Under the pieces are notes generated by a model. It did no database searches. It was not told where the DNA came from and worked only from the letters and a program-made list of their open reading frames with translations. The translations under genes and the position numbers were made by a program. A stretch of 24,201 nt of DNA from Baffinella frigidus (taxonomy: Eukaryota; Cryptophyceae; Cryptomonadales; Baffinellaceae): positions 38,205 through 62,405 of the forward strand of contig MU646596.1 in NCBI GenBank assembly GCA_026770585.1, given 5' to 3'. Of the stretch, positions 22,231-24,201 are shown one piece after another (the first letter of the stretch is position 1; each line of letters begins with the position of its first letter).

Positions 22231-22305
22231 GGCATTTGACCAGGTATGAATTTGGAGTGAATTCATTGATTTGACAGTGAATTCACTGCCTCGAGACGTA
22301 TACCC
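22231..22305. repeat. Dispersed repeat G, copy 2
   Basis: Inverted copy of 3270-3342 (AGTGAATTCACTGCCTCGAG). Confidence 0.65.
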
Positions 22306-22317
22306 ACTAGGTAGCCA

Positions 22318-22435
22318 GCCGCCCTATGATGCATTTGGTAAGGCCGTATAAGCAAACCCTACGGCCGTAAAGCTTTCCCCTTCCCTCCCCCTTATATCCC
22401 AAGTCTTCGCGTTGCTTTTATCTCCCTCTAGGTAG
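22318..22435. repeat. Repeat U copy 2 (empty site for F)
   Basis: Continuous ...CTACGGCCGTAAAGCTTTCC... to TATCTCCCTCTA. Flanked on both sides by T(A/C)GGTAGCCAGC, the end of the QLA/RLA exon fragment, so it lies in a duplicated exon end. Confidence 0.7.
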
Positions 22436-22475
22436 CCAGCTGCTGTCTGAAGCGCGCTGCGCCGTCCATATCTAC
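22436..22475 (-). pseudogene. Copy of the VDMDGATRFRQ exon start
   Basis: Acceptor TCCTTGTAG, then VDMDGAARFRQQLA and immediately TACCTAG (stop). A shorter fragment, GRLA then TACCTAG, is at 22304-22320. Confidence 0.6.
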
Positions 22476-22771
22476 CTACAAGGAGGTACAGAAGGGAGGG
22501 GCAAAGATTTATTGTAAAGCAACTAGTGCAGCACGATAGCACACGGTTGCAGAAGGTCACAACCAGAAAAAGCGACCACGAACTAGTGCAAGGCCTAGTT
22601 CACTACCCAGTATTACTATTTCACCGCCTAGTTTTCGAACAAGTTCACGAGAGTTTTCGCGAGGCCCTGGAAATAGATGTTTCTGTCGCTTTGGCCACGT
22701 AACACCCCAGAAATAGATGTTTCTGTCGCTTTGGAAATAGATGTTTCTGTCGCTCAGGGCCTGACACAGTC

Positions 22772-22887
22772 CATTCGAGAACGCTGGAGCTCCCTACCCG
22801 ATGATTTGAACAAAAGTTAATACACCAATGCTCACGTGTGAAGAAACCCCGGGTTTCAATTGGGTGCTCCAGCATTCTCGAGTGGTA
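22772..22887. mobile_element. MITE-like element O, copy 3
   Basis: Ends CCATTCGAGAACGCTGGAGC and GCTCCAGCATTCTCGAGTGG; interior TTAATACACCAATGCTCACG. Preceded (22665-22755) by three AAATAGATGTTTCTGTCGCT units. Confidence 0.8.
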
Positions 22888-22960
22888 GTTGACCTACACC
22901 CCCAAACACGCCAGACCCCCAGACCCAAACGCTACACCCTACAACCTACACCCTCATGAC

Positions 22961-23012
22961 CTGCATGTGCATCCCGAGCATTCGCCGCAGCACTTGCTCG
23001 CGCGTCAAGTCT
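22961..23012 (-). CDS. Internal exon DLTREQVLRRMLGMHMQ
   Basis: The minus strand has acceptor AAACCCTGGCAG out of a telomere-like block, 52 nt (1 nt plus 17 codons), donor CAG followed by GTCATG. Ends in phase 0, as needed for VDMDGATRF. The incoming A completes AAA if the previous exon ends at 23363. A copy of its start (DLTREQLLS) with acceptor CCCTGACAG is at 23170-23191. Confidence 0.65.
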
Positions 23013-23020
23013 CTGCCAGG

Positions 23021-23360
23021 GTTTAGGGTTTAGGATTCAGGCATTAGGGTTTAGGATTTAGGGTTTCGGATGTGGGGTTTAGGGTTTCGGGTTTAGGGTT
23101 TAGGTTTTAGGGTTTCAGGATCCGGGTTTCGGGTTTGGGGTTTAAGTTTTTAGGGTTTAGGGTTGATAGCAGTTGCTCGCGCGTCAAGTCCCTGTCAGGG
23201 TTTAGGGTTCAGGGTTTAGGTCTTAGGATTTCGGGTTTGGGGTTTGGGGTTTGGGGTTTGGGGTTTCGGGTTCAGGGTTTAGGGTTTCGGGTTTATGGTT
23301 TAGGGTTCAGGGTTCAGGGTTTCGGGTTTAGGGTGTATGGTTTAGGGTTTAGGGTTGCAT
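23021..23360. repeat. Telomere-like arrays (GGGTTTA, GGGTTTC, GGGTTTG)
   Basis: About 35 seven-base units in two blocks (23021-23165, 23198-23357), split by the DLTREQ copy at 23170-23191. In the minus sense they are CCCTAAA-type and run into both acceptors. Confidence 0.9.
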
Positions 23361-23362
23361 GC

Positions 23363-23431
23363 TTGAACTCGTCGGCCTCGATCATGTCCTGCAGCTCGTC
23401 TTTCCGGGACGCGATCACCTCCTCCACAAAC
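23363..23431 (-). CDS. Internal exon FVEEVIASRKDELQDMIEAD...
   Basis: The minus strand has acceptor CCTCTTCGCAG, 1 nt plus 22 codons (FVEEVIASRKDELQDMIEAD, EF) plus 2 nt. There is no GT at the 3' end; a GC donor (AA followed by GCATGC) would give the right phase for 22961-23012. The incoming G completes CGG with the exon ending at 24135. Helical and acidic. A decayed copy is at 23593-23633. Confidence 0.6.
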
Positions 23432-23523
23432 CTGCGAAGAGGGATTGGTAAAGAGATTGGAATCATAGATTGGGAGATTGGTAACGATCATAGATTGAGA
23501 GATTGGTAATTTATTGCCAAACA

Positions 23524-23633
23524 ACCAGCGTCACCGCCGCACATGCCTTACGCATTGTGCTACTTCCTGTACCCCGTGTCGGCCGCTCTTACGAGCTTTT
23601 TCCGGATGGATTCTATCTCAACCTCCTACAAAC
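23524..23633 (-). pseudogene. Decayed copy of the FVEEV exon and second STMRKACAA segment
   Basis: 23593-23633: acceptor GTTCGCAG, then TTTGTAGGAGGTTGAGATAG, which matches the FVEEVIASR start but is frameshifted with stops, and a GTAAGAG donor. 23524-23563 is the partner of 11762-11801. Confidence 0.5.
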
Positions 23634-23758
23634 CTGCGAACAATGAGAGTTGACCGAGAGGTTGGGAGAGACCCCCGACAGTTTTACTGGACATAAACGG
23701 CTCCAATTTCCCAAAATTCCCATTTTCCAGTTGCTAACTTCTCTGCACAGCGCTCTAC

Positions 23759-23968
23759 CACTCGAGGCTAGAAATTGGACCATTTTAAAACAGGGATTCG
23801 TTTACAAGTGAAGGGAGGGGGAAGGTGTGTAGTAATTTTCACACAAATGGGGGCGTTTGGTCACGTTGCGGGCGGAATTCCGCCCGCAACGTGACCACGC
23901 CTGCCCGTGACTGGTACTAAATTTAACAACCCCACATTTAAAATAGTCCCATTTCCAGCCTCAAGTGG
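23759..23968. mobile_element. MITE-like element O, copy 4, with perfect 38-bp palindrome
   Basis: Ends CCACTCGAGGCTAGAAATTG and CCATTTCCAGCCTCAAGTGG. At 23859-23896 it carries a perfect palindrome, GGTCACGTTGCGGGCGGAA plus its exact complement. It has no counterpart in O1-O3, apart from GGTCACGTAACG in O2. Confidence 0.85.
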
Positions 23969-24134
23969 TACATTTGCCCGTTGCTTGAACCAGGAGGAAG
24001 CACGGTGAAAAAACAATCGCAAGCAGATTAGTGCTGAGAGAGAGGGGGGGGGAGAATTTCAGTGGATGCCCATAAAGTCACTAGCTCTTGAGTGTTACAG
24101 AGCGGCATCCAGCAGATTAGTGCAGAACCCTCAC

Positions 24135-24180
24135 CGGCTGAGCGCTTGCATCCGCGCATCCCCCTCACCCCGCAGACGCA
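24135..24180 (-). CDS. Exon ending RLRGEGDARMQALS, 5' side at window edge
   Basis: The minus-strand frame reads RLRGEGDARMQALS then CG and donor GTGAGG. The 2 nt left over fit 23431 (CG plus G gives arginine). The upstream limit is unclear because G-runs follow and the window ends. Most 5' block of the gene model. Confidence 0.5.
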
Positions 24181-24201
24181 CCACCCCCCCCGCCCCCCCC
24201 C
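24170..24201. repeat. C-homopolymer at the window end
   Basis: CACCCCCCCCGCCCCCCCCCC. A typical place for assembly to stop. Confidence 0.8.

Larger units (their letters stand above)
1709..24180 (-). other. Putative minus-strand spliced gene or gene cluster of micro-exons, product not recognised
   Basis: Short GC-rich open blocks on the minus strand are bounded by AG acceptors and mostly GT donors (GTGAGC, GTGAGT, GTACCG, GTAAGT, GTGCAA). Most start and end in phase 0. Where they do not, the leftover bases often fit the next block: 24135 (2 nt out) to 23431 (1 nt in), and 14017 (2 nt out) to 13600 (1 nt in). Blocks are 31-141 nt. Phase gaps, for example between 13109 and 11621, mean exons are missing, perhaps in the N gap. 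A TGA at 15184-15186 could end one gene, or could be skipped by a donor just upstream. I could not match any peptide to a family. Several are charged and probably helical; none has a membrane segment. Confidence 0.6.

Noticed and set aside
1-24201. tRNA, rRNA or snRNA genes
   Set aside because: No cloverleaf with a GGTTCRANNCC arm, no rRNA-like core and no snRNA motifs found by eye; a covariance search would be needed to exclude them fully.

Overview
This window is eukaryotic nuclear DNA, most likely from a unicellular alga. It has no operon-like layout and no long open frames. It is dense with plant-type telomere-like repeats (TTTAGGG and variants) and with short inverted-repeat elements of the MITE or foldback type. 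It also contains small GC-rich exons (about 30-100 nt) with GT donors and AG acceptors. A green-lineage (prasinophyte-like) alga fits best; other algae with TTTAGGG telomeres cannot be excluded and the species cannot be named. A 290-base run of N marks an assembly gap.

The apparent open frames longer than 60 codons are mostly noise. Read in the minus direction, the window holds a series of short coding blocks bounded by splice sites. Clear ones lie at 24135, 23363-23431, 22961-23012, 21221-21295, 19497-19541, 19008-19070, 17595-17675, 15184-15300, 14017-14067, 13516-13600, 13109-13186, 11567-11621, 10809-10865, 9169-9207, 8616-8688, 8371-8416, 8026-8166, 7145-7198, 5734-5808, 4180-4281, 3148-3243 and 1709-2079. 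Most are phase 0 on both sides. The few with other phases often match the next block (for example 14017-14067 into 13516-13600). I read this as one long or a few adjacent minus-strand genes whose 5' end lies beyond base 24201. I do not recognise the product: the peptides are soluble, charged and partly helical, with no membrane segment or diagnostic motif.

The striking feature is the organisation of the introns. Nearly every exon has extra partial copies next to it. These are either the exon 3' end with its donor and the start of the intron, or the acceptor with the exon 5' end. They are arrayed in tandem 2 to 7 times, with a MITE or a telomere-like block between copies. Many copies are broken by stops, lost donors or inserted elements. 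C-strand telomere-like repeats (CCCTAAACCC in the sense direction) run straight into several splice acceptors. One intron (8417-8615) is almost entirely a single inverted-repeat element, as expected of an introner.

Layout: 1-2.2 kb, telomere-like and GA-rich repeats, element N1 and a four-copy exon array; 2.5-5.3 kb, two exon arrays plus elements H, F, T, X, A, E, D; 5.4-9.3 kb, exons with A, B, C, K and O elements and a 171-bp tandem repeat; 9.4-10.5 kb, nested foldbacks and CA/TA microsatellites; 10.6-13.2 kb, exons, an AT-rich island and the gap; 13.2-19.5 kb, exon arrays embedded in telomere-like repeats; 19.6-23 kb, the VDSASVRALQ exon array and further MITEs; 23-24.2 kb, the most 5' exons and the contig end in a C-run.
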